A DNA stretch of 51,232 nucleotides from NCBI GenBank assembly GCA_011390645.1, contig JAABRY010000011.1, positions 1 to 51,232 on the forward strand, given 5' to 3'. The DNA comes from Gemmatimonadota bacterium (GTDB taxonomy: Bacteria; Gemmatimonadota; Gemmatimonadetes; Gemmatimonadales; GWC2-71-9). The position numbers and the translations under genes are program-made. Of the stretch, positions 28,938-38,201 are shown piece after piece. Position 1 is the first letter of the stretch, and every line of letters starts with the position of its first letter. The notes beneath the pieces were generated by a model, which saw only the letters and a list, made by a program, of their open reading frames with translations, was not told the origin of the DNA and searched no databases.

Positions 28938-30220
28938 ACCACCCGGAATGCCGCGCGCGCGGCGGTGAGGACCCGATCCAGTTCGGTCGGACCATGCACG
29001 GCGGAGGTGAAACCTGCCTCGAAGGCTGACGGCGGGAGGTACACACCAGCGTCGAGCATGGCATGGAAGAACCGCCCGAACGCCTTGGCGTCGGTCGCCT
29101 TGGCACTCGCGTAGTCCGTCACCGGCGCATCCGTGAAGAAGGCGGTGAACATCGTCCCCACCCGTTGCACCGTGAGCGGCACACCTGCCGCCGCCGCTTC
29201 GCTCCGCAGACCGTCGGCCGCCTCCGCCGCGAAGCGCTCGGCGCGGGCCCATGCGTCAGAGGTGGCCAGCACCTCCAGCATGGCGAGACCGGCCGCCATC
29301 GCGAGCGGATTGCCGGACAGGGTTCCGGCCTGGTAGACGTCACCCGATGGAGCCACCCGGGACATCAGGTCGCGCCGCCCGCCATACGCAGCCGCTGGCA
29401 GGCCACCCCCGATCACCTTGCCGAGGCAGGTGAGGTCCGGATGCACGTCGTACAGCACCTGCGCGCCGACCGGATGGACGCGCCATCCGGTCATCACCTC
29501 GTCGAAGACGAGCAGGGCACGGTGATCGTCGGCGATCGTGCGCAGGCCAGCGAGAAACCCCGGGGCCGGCGGCACGAGACCCATGTTTCCCGCGACGGGC
29601 TCGACGAGAATGGCGGCGATCTCCCCCCCCCGCGCCTCGAAGGCCGCCGCGACGGCAGCGAGATCGTTGTAGGGCACCACGATCGTGTCCGCCGTGGTCG
29701 CTGGCGTGACGCCAGCAGAATCGGGCAGGCCGAGTGTCGCGACCCCGCTGCCTGCCGCGGCAAGCAGCGCATCGGCATGTCCATGATAGCAGCCGTCGAA
29801 CTTGAGGATGGCCCGTCGACCGGTGGCCGCACGCGCGAGGCGGACGACACTCATGCCGGCTTCGGTTCCGGACGAGACGAAACGCACCATCTCGAGCGAC
29901 GGGAAGAGTGCGATGACGCGTTCAGCGAGTACCACTTCTGCCTCAGTGGGGGCCCCGTAGGTGGTGCCGAGGCCGGCTGCGGTCCGCACCGCCTCGACGA
30001 TCGCGGGATGGGCGTGGCCCAACAGCAATGGCCCCCAGGAGCAGACGAGGTCCACCAACTCATTGCCGTCGGCATCCACCAGATAGGGGCCGTGCCCACG
30101 TGCCATGAACCGGGGCGAGCCGCCCACCGACCGGAACGCGCGCACTGGCGAGTTGACGCCGCCGGGTAGCGACTGCACGGCCCGGGCGAAGAGACGTTCG
30201 GACTCCTCGGAGCGGCTCAC
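28934..30220 (-). CDS. hemL: HemL, glutamate-1-semialdehyde 2,1-aminomutase
   Basis: The 428-residue PLP enzyme has [11 protein letters not shown], the [15 protein letters not shown] loop (usual GTEA-AM), FDEVMTGWR and [11 protein letters not shown] with the PLP-binding Lys. It makes 5-aminolevulinate in the C5 pathway. The GTG start at 30220 overlaps the hemB stop as GTGA. HemA (glutamyl-tRNA reductase) is not in the window. Confidence 0.95.
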   Translation of the reverse strand: MSRSEESERLFARAVQSLPGGVNSPVRAFRSVGGSPRFMARGHGPYLVDADGNELVDLVCSWGPLLLGHAHPAIVEAVRTAAGLGTTYGAPTEAEVVLAERVIALFPSLEMVRFVSSGTEAGMSVVRLARAATGRRAILKFDGCYHGHADALLAAAGSGVATLGLPDSAGVTPATTADTIVVPYNDLAAVAAAFEARGGEIAAILVEPVAGNMGLVPPAPGFLAGLRTIADDHRALLVFDEVMTGWRVHPVGAQVLYDVHPDLTCLGKVIGGGLPAAAYGGRRDLMSRVAPSGDVYQAGTLSGNPLAMAAGLAMLEVLATSDAWARAERFAAEAADGLRSEAAAAGVPLTVQRVGTMFTAFFTDAPVTDYASAKATDAKAFGRFFHAMLDAGVYLPPSAFEAGFTSAVHGPTELDRVLTAARAAFRVV

Positions 30221-31203
30221 GCGTTCTCCTCCGCCAGCCACCGCGCCGCGTCGAGCGCATGGTAGGTGATGATGGCGTCCGCACCCGCGCGACGCATCCC
30301 GAGCAGGGTCTCGAGCACAATGCGTCGCTCGTCCAGCCATCCTGCCGCCACTGCTGCCTTCACCATCGCATACTCCCCGCTCACGTTGTAGCAGACGAGC
30401 GGCAGGTCACTGCGCTCGCGCACCTCCCGGACGACGTCCAGGTAGGCCAGCGCCGGCTTCACCATCAACATGTCGGCGCCCTCGGCCTCGTCGAGGTCCA
30501 CCTCGCGGCGCGCCTCACGCAGATTGGCCGGGTCCATCTGGTACTGGCGGCGATCACCAAAGGATGGGGTACTACCCGCCGCGTCGCGGAAAGGGCCATA
30601 GTACGCCGAGGCATACTTCACGGCATAACTCAGGATGGCTCGGTCGGCGTATCCGGCCTGATCGAGCCCTTCACGCATCGCGCCGACCATTCCGTCCATC
30701 ATCCCGCTCGGTGCCAGCACATCCGCGCCGGCCTGCGCGTGCGCCACGGCAACCTGTGCCAGGACCTGGAGTGTCCGGTCGTTGTCCACCTCGCCGTGCG
30801 CCGTCAGGATGCCGCAGTGTCCGTGATCGGTGTACTCGCAGCAGCAGACATCGGTCATGATCAACAGCTCGGGGTGGCGATCCTTGAGGTGCCGAATCGC
30901 ACGCGAGACGATGCCGTCGCGCGCAAAATTCTCGCGTCCGACCGGGTCCTTCTGCGCCGGAATGCCGAAGAGCAGCACGCTGCGCACGCCAGCGGCGACG
31001 AGCGCATCCACCTCCGCATCGAGCGAGGCGTCGACCGAGAGCTGATGCACCCCGGGCATCGAGGGAATCGGGTGACGGACGGACGCCCCGTGCGTGACAA
31101 AGAGCGGCGCGATGAACTGATGCGGCGCGAGCGTGGTCTCGCGCACGAGCGCGCGCAACACCGGACTCCGACGGAGACGGCGCGGGCGATGGAGCGGTTC
31201 CAC
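30217..31203 (-). CDS. hemB: HemB, 5-aminolevulinate dehydratase (porphobilinogen synthase)
   Basis: The 328-residue enzyme has the metal-binding [14 protein letters not shown] (zinc-type cysteines), [14 protein letters not shown], the Schiff-base lysines in [14 protein letters not shown] and [12 protein letters not shown], and CYNVSGEY. It condenses two ALA to porphobilinogen. The GTG at 31203 follows GAAGG by six bases; the longer open frame to 31641 is not supported by family length. A sigma-70-like promoter lies at 31269-31298. Confidence 0.95.
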   Translation of the reverse strand: MEPLHRPRRLRRSPVLRALVRETTLAPHQFIAPLFVTHGASVRHPIPSMPGVHQLSVDASLDAEVDALVAAGVRSVLLFGIPAQKDPVGRENFARDGIVSRAIRHLKDRHPELLIMTDVCCCEYTDHGHCGILTAHGEVDNDRTLQVLAQVAVAHAQAGADVLAPSGMMDGMVGAMREGLDQAGYADRAILSYAVKYASAYYGPFRDAAGSTPSFGDRRQYQMDPANLREARREVDLDEAEGADMLMVKPALAYLDVVREVRERSDLPLVCYNVSGEYAMVKAAVAAGWLDERRIVLETLLGMRRAGADAIITYHALDAARWLAEENA

Positions 31204-31268
31204 GGCTGGCCTTCGGTGAGGGAATGGGGAATGGACGAACCCTGGATTGATCAACAATCCGCGTTCCA

Positions 31269-31298
31269 ACGATAGGGGGGAGCCGGACCGGAGGTCAA
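31269..31298 (-). promoter_or_regulatory. Possible sigma-70 promoter for hemBLY
   Basis: On the minus strand, TTGACC (31298-31293) and TATCGT (31274-31269) are 18 bp apart, about 65 bp ahead of hemB in non-coding DNA. A small inverted repeat (GGATTG...CAATCC, 31244-31260) lies just downstream in the leader. Confidence 0.45.
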
Positions 31299-31405
31299 TT
31301 CGCGCTGGCGAGAGGGCCTGTGGGATCCGTGGCCGCTCGATTGGCGTATCTTGACCGGGTTGGCCGTGTCGGCGCCTGCCCAGCCACCCTGCTCCGGAGT
31401 CGTCC

Positions 31406-34252
31406 GTGCCCGCTCGTCGTATCATCGCCCTCCTGGCCGCGCTCTCGTGCTCCGCCCTCAGCGCTGTCCCCACCCTCCATGCGCAGGGGTCTGCCACGCT
31501 GCGTGGGGTTGTGCGCAGCGCGGCCGGCGATCCCCTTGAAGGCGTCGCGATGACGTTCATGCCGGGCGCGCTGCGCACCACGAGCGACGCGGAAGGAAGC
31601 TTCCGATTGACCGTGCCGGCGACCACGGCGGGGACCCTCACGCTCGAACTCGAAGGTCACGGCGGCGTGGAGCGACGCATCGCACCGCTCGGCGTTGGCG
31701 CCGAATTGCGACTGGCCATCACGCTCGGTGAGGTCGTGGCCCTCGACGCGCTCACGGTTGTCGCACGGCGGGAACGCCCGCTCTTGAACACCGAAGACGC
31801 GGTCACCGGAGGGGCGATCGAACGCGCCGAGTTGCTGGCGCTCCCGACCGACGCACGCAACCCACTCACACTCGCCTTCAACATTCCGGGTGTCGCACAG
31901 GGCACCGGCTACTTCGGCGATGCCCCACCGCTCTCCATCAATGGTGCCAACGGGATCACGACGCCGTACCTCGTGGACGGCCTCGACAACACCGAAGGGT
32001 TTCTTGGCGGTCCACGCGTCGAGTTGCCGTTGTCGGCCGTGTCGCGCCTCAGCGTCTTCGCGAACGGCTACGGGGTTGAGCAGGGTCGCTCGCCAAACGG
32101 CGTCGTGGATCTCCTCACCATTGCCGGCAGCAATCGCACGCGTGGCGAAGTCTTCGCCTATTGGCGACCGGGTCGTCCCCTGGATGCGCGGAACAAGCTG
32201 CCCGATGGGGCCGATCCGGCCGTCGTCGAGCGGCAACAGGACGGCTTCCGCCGCGTGCAGGTCGGGGGGGCGGTCGCGGGCGCCATGCGAGCAGACCGGA
32301 CCTTCTACGCCCTGGCCGCCGAGTACGGCAACGAGACCGAGGACCGCGTGGCGTCAACGGCGCTCGCGACCTTCACGGGGAGCGAGTTGCGCGAGACCGT
32401 GAAGCTCTTCGGCCGACTCGACCATGGCTGGTCGCCGAATCAGACCACCACCCTCCGCGTCGCCATCAGTGATGTCAGCCGGGCTGGCGAGGGCAGCGGC
32501 ATTGTCGTGCCTGAAGCCGACATCACCACGCGGCGCATCGGCTCGATCACCGCCCTCACACACCGCTCAGCACTCCGCGGGGGATTGGCCAGCAATGTCG
32601 TGTCGGTGCAGTACGGCACCTACCGCTGGTACTTCCCGCCAACGCGCAGCGACTTCACGCGACCGCAGGTGACCATCCTTGCTCCCGATGGCACCCCGCA
32701 AGCCGTGGTGGGCTCCAGCAACTTCATCTTCGACGAAACCGAACGACAGCTCCAATTCAGGAATGTGTTCACCGCCGCGCTCGGCACGCGCCATACGCTT
32801 CGCGCAGGACTCGACGTGATCCGGGGTGCCTTCGAGTTGACCGGTGCCTCGACCAATCCCAATGGGGCGTACACCGTCTACAACGACGGCAACATCTCGG
32901 CCGCCGGTGAGTTCCTCTCGATCACCGATATCCCCACCGACGTGCGCGTCCGCGACTACACCGTGGATGCAAACCCCCAGCAGGTGGACCTGACCCAGAC
33001 CCGGTATGGTGCCTTCCTCGAGGATCGGTGGCGCGTGCGCGACAACCTCACCGTGCAAGTCGGCCTGCGGTGGGATTACGACGACATCACCTCCCGCGGG
33101 CAATCGTCGGCCGACCTCGACAATGTCCAGCCCCGCGTCTCGTTCAACTGGTATGCGACTCCAACCACCGTCATCCGCGGCAGCGCCGGGATGTATGCCG
33201 GGACCCTCCCCTATACGGTCTGGTCTGATGCCGTCCAGTTCGGGCCGGGGGGCAATGCCGCCGTGACCTTCGCCGAGGGTACCGGCTTCCCCCCCCCAGC
33301 ATTCGGCGCGGGCCCGCGGGCGGAGGACCTCGCCGCACTGCAGGGACAGTTGCCCGCGCGCGAGGTGCGCAAGGCCTTCGCCCTCGGATTGCGTCAGCCG
33401 ATCGGCTACGGAGCCACCCTCGGCTGGCAGCGGACGCTCGGCACCCGATGGTCGGTGGCTGTCGATGCCGTGTACCATGAGACCCGTGGCTTGCCCCGCT
33501 CCTGGGACCTCAACGCCATCACCAGGCAGATCACGCCGGCCGATTCGCTGGATCGTTCGACCGCCTTCGGCGACGCCGCGCGCCCCGTCACACCAGTCGC
33601 CGGCGGGTTCCGCCGCCTCACCACCACCGAATCCGGTGGTCGGAGCCGCTTCCTCGGCCTGTACGTTGCCGCCCGACGGGCGATGAGCAGCGACTGGACG
33701 CTCGACGCGAACTGGGTCTGGTCAGGCAGCAAGACCGACGCCGAGGACATCAACTTCAACGCCACGCAGGGGAACGATTTCGACGCCGAATGGGGATGGG
33801 CCACCAACGATCGCCGACACAAGGTGACGGTGCGGTCAGTGCACCGGGTCGCGTCCGCGGTGCGGGCCGCCGTCATTGCGGACTGGCAGACGGGCCTCCC
33901 CATCAATCGTGTCGCGTTCTTTCGTGACCTCGACGGCTCGGGCCCGATCTTCGGCAACGGCTTCGTCGGCAATCATGATCGATTCGCCGGCGTGCCGCGG
34001 AATGGTGAGCGTCTCCCCGCGTTCTTCGAGCTCTCCACCTCAGTGACCTGGCTCGTGCCGATGGCGGGCGGTGCGCTGGAGCTGCGCGCGGATGCCTTCA
34101 ATCTTCTCAACGGCACCTCGTGGGGGAATTTCGCCAATGGCATCCCCGGCGGCGGCTCGCGCACGCAGGTGGGACGCCCAGGCGATGCCGTGGTGCTCAA
34201 GAATCCCGGGCGGCCCCGGCAACTGCAGTTCTCGGCGCGCCATGCGTTCTAG
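31406..34252 (+). CDS. TonB-dependent outer-membrane receptor with carboxypeptidase-like N-domain
   Basis: The 948-residue protein has a signal peptide (LLAALSCSALSAVPTLHAQ), a carboxypeptidase regulatory-like domain (about 28-110: LRGVVRSAAGDPLEGV...TTSDAEGSF), a plug domain (about 125-225, with LSINGANGITTPYLVDGLDN) and a long beta-barrel. It ends in a phenylalanine (ARHAF), as outer-membrane barrels do. The GTG start follows GGAG. It overlaps the next gene, an ABC substrate-binding lipoprotein, by 11 bases, which suggests that receptor and importer handle the same nutrient. Confidence 0.9.
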   Translation: MPARRIIALLAALSCSALSAVPTLHAQGSATLRGVVRSAAGDPLEGVAMTFMPGALRTTSDAEGSFRLTVPATTAGTLTLELEGHGGVERRIAPLGVGAELRLAITLGEVVALDALTVVARRERPLLNTEDAVTGGAIERAELLALPTDARNPLTLAFNIPGVAQGTGYFGDAPPLSINGANGITTPYLVDGLDNTEGFLGGPRVELPLSAVSRLSVFANGYGVEQGRSPNGVVDLLTIAGSNRTRGEVFAYWRPGRPLDARNKLPDGADPAVVERQQDGFRRVQVGGAVAGAMRADRTFYALAAEYGNETEDRVASTALATFTGSELRETVKLFGRLDHGWSPNQTTTLRVAISDVSRAGEGSGIVVPEADITTRRIGSITALTHRSALRGGLASNVVSVQYGTYRWYFPPTRSDFTRPQVTILAPDGTPQAVVGSSNFIFDETERQLQFRNVFTAALGTRHTLRAGLDVIRGAFELTGASTNPNGAYTVYNDGNISAAGEFLSITDIPTDVRVRDYTVDANPQQVDLTQTRYGAFLEDRWRVRDNLTVQVGLRWDYDDITSRGQSSADLDNVQPRVSFNWYATPTTVIRGSAGMYAGTLPYTVWSDAVQFGPGGNAAVTFAEGTGFPPPAFGAGPRAEDLAALQGQLPAREVRKAFALGLRQPIGYGATLGWQRTLGTRWSVAVDAVYHETRGLPRSWDLNAITRQITPADSLDRSTAFGDAARPVTPVAGGFRRLTTTESGGRSRFLGLYVAARRAMSSDWTLDANWVWSGSKTDAEDINFNATQGNDFDAEWGWATNDRRHKVTVRSVHRVASAVRAAVIADWQTGLPINRVAFFRDLDGSGPIFGNGFVGNHDRFAGVPRNGERLPAFFELSTSVTWLVPMAGGALELRADAFNLLNGTSWGNFANGIPGGGSRTQVGRPGDAVVLKNPGRPRQLQFSARHAF

Positions 34253-35462
34253 CCTGATCGCGCTATGTGCCGTGACCGTCGCGGCCTGTGGGGGGGGGAC
34301 ACCTGCGCCGCGTGCTGCCGATGTGGCGGCCCTGCCATGGGACTCCGTAGAGGCCCTCGCGCGGGGCACGACAGTGACATGGCGCATGTGGCGCGGCGAC
34401 CCGTCGATCAATCGCTACGTCGACGACTGGATCACGCCGCGCCTTGCCGCGTGTTGCGGCGTCACCCTGCGCACGGCCGAGGGCCAGGGTCCGGACATTC
34501 TCCAGCAGCTGCGCCTCGAGACTGCCGCGGGGGCCGCCGGCACGACGGACCTCGCCTGGATCAACGGCGAGACCTTCGCGGCCCTGCAGCGCGACAGCCT
34601 TCTGGGTGGTCCCTGGGCGCATCGCCTGCCATCCGCGCAATCCCTCGACTCTGCCTCGGCGATCATCATGCGGGACTTCGAGCGTCCCACGGAGGGATTT
34701 GAGATGCCGTGGGGTCGTGTCCAGTTCGCACTGGTCTACGACTCGCTGCGCACCCCATCCCCCCCCCGGAGCGTCAGCGCACTCGCGGAGTGGATCCGCG
34801 CGCACCCGGGCCGCTTCACGCACGACCAGGGTTTCACCGGGACCACCTTCCTCAAGGTCGTGCTCTATGCCCTGAACGGCGGTGTCGGCACCTTTCAGGG
34901 TGGCTTCGATGCCGCCACGTGGGACCGCACGGCGCCGCGGCTCTTCACCTGGCTGGAGGCGCTGGTGCCCTCGTTCTGGCGGGAGGGGCGAGCCTATCCG
35001 CAAAGCGTCGCGGACCTCGACCGTCTCTTCGCCAATGGTGAGGTCGATTTCGCGATGGGCAACAATCACCTCGGCGTGGCCACCAAGGTGCGTCGTGGTA
35101 CCTACCCTGCCTCTGCGCGCGTGCTCATGCTGGACGATGGCATGATCGCCAACACGCATTACCTCGGCATCCCCAGCAACGCGACGAATCCGGCGGGTGC
35201 GATGGTCGTGGCCAACTTCCTCCTCTCGCCCGCAGCACAGTATGAGAAGCAGCGGGTCGAGGTCTGGGCCGATGGTACCGTGCTCGACATCAACAAGTTG
35301 GACACTGAATGGCAGGCACGGTTCGCTGCGCTGGCGGCGGATCCTCTGGGATTCCCGGACAGCGTGGCGGCACGACTTGCCGTACCGGAAGTTGCGGCGG
35401 AGTGGCACGACCGGGTCGTCAGTGAATGGCGCCGACGCATTCGGGGGCGGGCCGGCGAGTGA
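34242..35462 (+). CDS. ABC importer substrate-binding lipoprotein, YnjB-like
   Basis: The 406-residue protein has a lipoprotein signal (LIALCAVTVAAC, with the last Cys as anchor), TVTWRMWRGDPSINRYVDDWI near the N-terminus split by a short loop, DLAWINGETF, and VDFAMGNNHLGVA. These resemble E. coli YnjB, the binding protein of an importer whose substrate is not firmly known. It overlaps the TonB receptor gene by 11 bases and the next permease by four (GTGA). Confidence 0.8.
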   Translation: MRSSLIALCAVTVAACGGGTPAPRAADVAALPWDSVEALARGTTVTWRMWRGDPSINRYVDDWITPRLAACCGVTLRTAEGQGPDILQQLRLETAAGAAGTTDLAWINGETFAALQRDSLLGGPWAHRLPSAQSLDSASAIIMRDFERPTEGFEMPWGRVQFALVYDSLRTPSPPRSVSALAEWIRAHPGRFTHDQGFTGTTFLKVVLYALNGGVGTFQGGFDAATWDRTAPRLFTWLEALVPSFWREGRAYPQSVADLDRLFANGEVDFAMGNNHLGVATKVRRGTYPASARVLMLDDGMIANTHYLGIPSNATNPAGAMVVANFLLSPAAQYEKQRVEVWADGTVLDINKLDTEWQARFAALAADPLGFPDSVAARLAVPEVAAEWHDRVVSEWRRRIRGRAGE

Positions 35463-36283
35463 ACCGGCACACGGGCAGTTGGGTTGCGATCGGGCTGCTG
35501 GCCGTGGCCCCCCTGGTGGGGCTTGCCTGGGCGATCTGGGCCGGCGCGGGGGGTGCCGACGGCGCGTTTGCCCTCGCCACCCTCGGCGAGCGCCTCCGAC
35601 GCCCTGCGCCATGGATCTCCCTTGCCTGGTCCACGATCGCGGCGTTGGTGGCCACCGCGCTCGCCACAATGGGGGCGATCACGATTGCGCTCGCCTTTCG
35701 GGGCACGCGGGCCGCCGATCGTGCCGCACGCGCCCTCGCCACTTTGCCGCTGCCCATTCCGCCGATCGTCGTGGCCGCGGCGGCGGTGCTCGTCCTCTCC
35801 CAGAGTGGCCTGCTCGCGCGCCTCGCGGCAACGGCCGGTTGGATCAGTGTCCCCGCCGAGATGCCCGCGCTGTTGAACGTCCCACACGGCACGGGCTTGA
35901 TCCTCGCCCTCGCGTGGAAGGAACTCGGATTTCTCTCGTTGCTCGCCTGCACCGTCGTCGCAGGGCTTGATCCCGAGCTCGAAGCCACTGCCCGCACGCT
36001 GGGCGCCAGCGCGCGCACGGCGCGCCGCAGGGTGCTCGTCCCGATGATCTGGCGCGGCATCTTCCCCGGGGTTGTCGCCGCGTTCGCCTTTGTCCTCGGC
36101 AGCTACGAACTCCCTGCCCTGCTCGGCCCTACCCATCCCCAGCCGCTGGCCGTGGCCGTGCTCGAGCGCGCGCGCGATGCGGATCTCGCGGCGCGCGGCG
36201 ATGCCTGGGCTGCGACCCTGCTCCTCTTCGCGGCGGCGATCGCGGCGGTCGGCTGGCACGAGTGGAGCCGGAGCCGCGCATGA
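35459..36283 (+). CDS. ABC transporter permease (YnjC N-half-like)
   Basis: A 274-residue inner-membrane protein with six or so membrane helices and the EAA loop, here ELEATARTLGASARTARRRV, which contacts the ATPase. It belongs to the MetI-like permease superfamily. In E. coli YnjC two such domains are fused; here they are separate genes. The GTG start overlaps the binding-protein stop as GTGA. Confidence 0.85.
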   Translation: MNRHTGSWVAIGLLAVAPLVGLAWAIWAGAGGADGAFALATLGERLRRPAPWISLAWSTIAALVATALATMGAITIALAFRGTRAADRAARALATLPLPIPPIVVAAAAVLVLSQSGLLARLAATAGWISVPAEMPALLNVPHGTGLILALAWKELGFLSLLACTVVAGLDPELEATARTLGASARTARRRVLVPMIWRGIFPGVVAAFAFVLGSYELPALLGPTHPQPLAVAVLERARDADLAARGDAWAATLLLFAAAIAAVGWHEWSRSRA

Positions 36284-37062
36284 GCGAACGCCCACGTGTC
36301 CTCCTGTTGGCGGGGCTGACCCTGACCGCCCTGCTCCCGCTGGCCGCCCTCCTGCTCGCAGCCTTCGGAATGCGCTGGTTCTTCCCGTCCCTCCTGCCGG
36401 AGGCCTGGACCGCGGAGAGCTGGCGTGATTTGGGGGGGGGACGCCTCCTCACCGCCCTGGTGGAATCGATTGGCCTCGGCCTGGCCGTCGGCGTCGGGGC
36501 CACCGCCCTCGCGGTGCCGATCGGGCGGGCGCTGGCGCGCGCGGGGGGGGGACTAGAACGCCTCGGGGCCGCGGCCGCCTTCCTGCCCGTGGCCGTGCCA
36601 CCGATCGCCCTCGCGGCCGGCCTGCAGTTGGCGCTGCTCCGCCTCGGCCTGGGCGGCACGCGCACTGCCGTCTTCCTGGGGCATCTCGTGCCCGCGACCG
36701 GCTACCTCTCGCTCTACTTTCTGGGCGTGTTCCGTCTCCTGGATCCTGACTACGAGGCCACGGCCCGAACCCTCGGCGCGACGCCGCGACAGGTGCTGCA
36801 GCGCGTGCTCGCACCCTTGTTGGCCCGCCCGCTCCGCGAGGCGCTGGCACTTGGCTTCCTCATCTCCTGGGCGCAGGTCCCGCTGACGCTCGTGTTGGGG
36901 GGGGGACGCGTCCGCACCCTCGCCGTCGAGGTCGTGGCCTATGTCCAGGCAGGTCAGGATCGGCATGCCGCGACAGCCGGGCTGCTCCTCGTCATCCCTG
37001 CCGTGCTCGCGCTGGCCATCGCGCGCCGGTCGGCCGATCGCACCACGGTGGTGATGACATGA
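36280..37062 (+). CDS. ABC transporter permease (YnjC C-half-like)
   Basis: The 260-residue membrane protein has the EAA loop DYEATARTLGATPRQVLQRV and about six helices. It is the partner permease of the preceding gene and is linked to both neighbours by ATGA overlaps. The gene holds three runs of nine G, all at Gly-Gly-Gly codons, which is unusual. Confidence 0.85.
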   Translation: MSERPRVLLLAGLTLTALLPLAALLLAAFGMRWFFPSLLPEAWTAESWRDLGGGRLLTALVESIGLGLAVGVGATALAVPIGRALARAGGGLERLGAAAAFLPVAVPPIALAAGLQLALLRLGLGGTRTAVFLGHLVPATGYLSLYFLGVFRLLDPDYEATARTLGATPRQVLQRVLAPLLARPLREALALGFLISWAQVPLTLVLGGGRVRTLAVEVVAYVQAGQDRHAATAGLLLVIPAVLALAIARRSADRTTVVMT

Positions 37063-38069
37063 CGGTCGGGCTCGCACTCGACACCTTCCGCAGCGCGCTG
37101 CCGGGCGCCCCCGTGATCGGGCCGATCTCCATCGAGATTGCTGCGGGCGAGGTCCTCGCGATGCTGGGCCCCAGCGGGGCCGGCAAGACGACACTCCTGC
37201 GTGCGATTGCCGGCCTCATTCCCGCCACGGGAGGTGTCCACGTCGCGGGAACCGATCGTGCCACCGCCGCTCCTGAAGCCCGGGGCATCGTCTACCTGCA
37301 TCAGACCCCTCGGCTCTTCCCACATCTTGATGTCGCAGGCAACGTCGCCTTCCCCATGCACCTGCGCGGTGTCCCGGAAGCCACCGCCCGAAGCCGCGTC
37401 GCTGCCCTGCTCGACCTCGTCCAACTCGGCCCCTTGGCCACGCGTCACACGGAAGGCCTGAGCGGGGGCGAACGGCAACGTGTTGCCCTCGCCCGTGCAC
37501 TCGCGGCCGACCCGCAGGTCCTCCTCCTCGACGAACCATTCGCGGCGCTGGATCCGAGTCTTCGCGCCGAGGTCCGCGCAGCGCTCGAGGCGGTGTTGCA
37601 GTCAGCGCGACTCGCGACGATCCTCGTCACCCACGATCTCGAGGAAGCCGGCTGGCTTGCCCATCGCGCAGGGGTGCTGCTCAACGGTGCGTTGGTGCAA
37701 GTGGATTCCCCGATGCAGTTGTTCGCCACCCCAGCCAACCTCGCCGTGGCGACCTTTCTGGAGATTCCGAATCGGTGGACACGGGCTGAGGCAACCGCCC
37801 TGCTCCCCAACCTCCCACCGACCGCGACGCACGTCGTCCTGCCTGCCGCCGCCGTGCAAGCGAAGGCAGACCCGGCCGGAAGCTCCGTGGTGGAGCGCCT
37901 GCTGCCATCGCGTGAGCGGCCGCGACTGATCGTCCGGGCTGGCCAACTGGGTGTTGTCGCCGAAGCGCCCGAAGGACCGCTCAGGCCAGGTGACCGAGTC
38001 ACACTCATGCTCGATGCTCGCCGAGCATCGCTGTTTGACGGAACTGGGGGGCGCATTCCCCCTCGGTGA
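37059..38069 (+). CDS. ABC transporter ATP-binding protein (YnjD-like)
   Basis: The 336-residue ATPase has Walker A GPSGAGKTT, Q-loop YLHQTPRLF, signature LSGGERQR, Walker B VLLLDEPFAALDP and the H-loop VTHDLEEA. A C-terminal extension (about 235-336) resembles the regulatory domain of CUT1/molybdate-type ATPases. It completes a receptor, binding protein, two permeases and ATPase set. A tight inverted repeat at 38012-38030 lies inside the coding end. Confidence 0.88.
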   Translation: MTVGLALDTFRSALPGAPVIGPISIEIAAGEVLAMLGPSGAGKTTLLRAIAGLIPATGGVHVAGTDRATAAPEARGIVYLHQTPRLFPHLDVAGNVAFPMHLRGVPEATARSRVAALLDLVQLGPLATRHTEGLSGGERQRVALARALAADPQVLLLDEPFAALDPSLRAEVRAALEAVLQSARLATILVTHDLEEAGWLAHRAGVLLNGALVQVDSPMQLFATPANLAVATFLEIPNRWTRAEATALLPNLPPTATHVVLPAAAVQAKADPAGSSVVERLLPSRERPRLIVRAGQLGVVAEAPEGPLRPGDRVTLMLDARRASLFDGTGGRIPPR

Positions 38070-38095
38070 GCATTCACTCATCGTAACGATTTGGC

Positions 38096-38124
38096 TTGTG
38101 CCGGGTCCATTTGGGTCCTAGTTT
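38096..38124 (+). promoter_or_regulatory. Possible promoter of the sphingolipid-like operon
   Basis: TTGTGC (38096-38101) and TAGTTT (38119-38124) are 17 bp apart in the 132-bp gap ahead of the serine palmitoyltransferase gene. The DNA here is less GC-rich than its surroundings. Match to consensus is moderate. Confidence 0.4.
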
Positions 38125-38201
38125 TCCGTATTGCCGACCGGTGCGCCGGTTGTCCCAGTTCCCGGATCGTCGGGGGCCTCCTTTCACCCGCGCGAGGACT
38201 C

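Noticed and set aside
38012..38030. Nine-bp inverted repeat near the end of the ABC ATPase gene
   Set aside because: It has a one-base loop and lies inside coding sequence, so it is a poor terminator.
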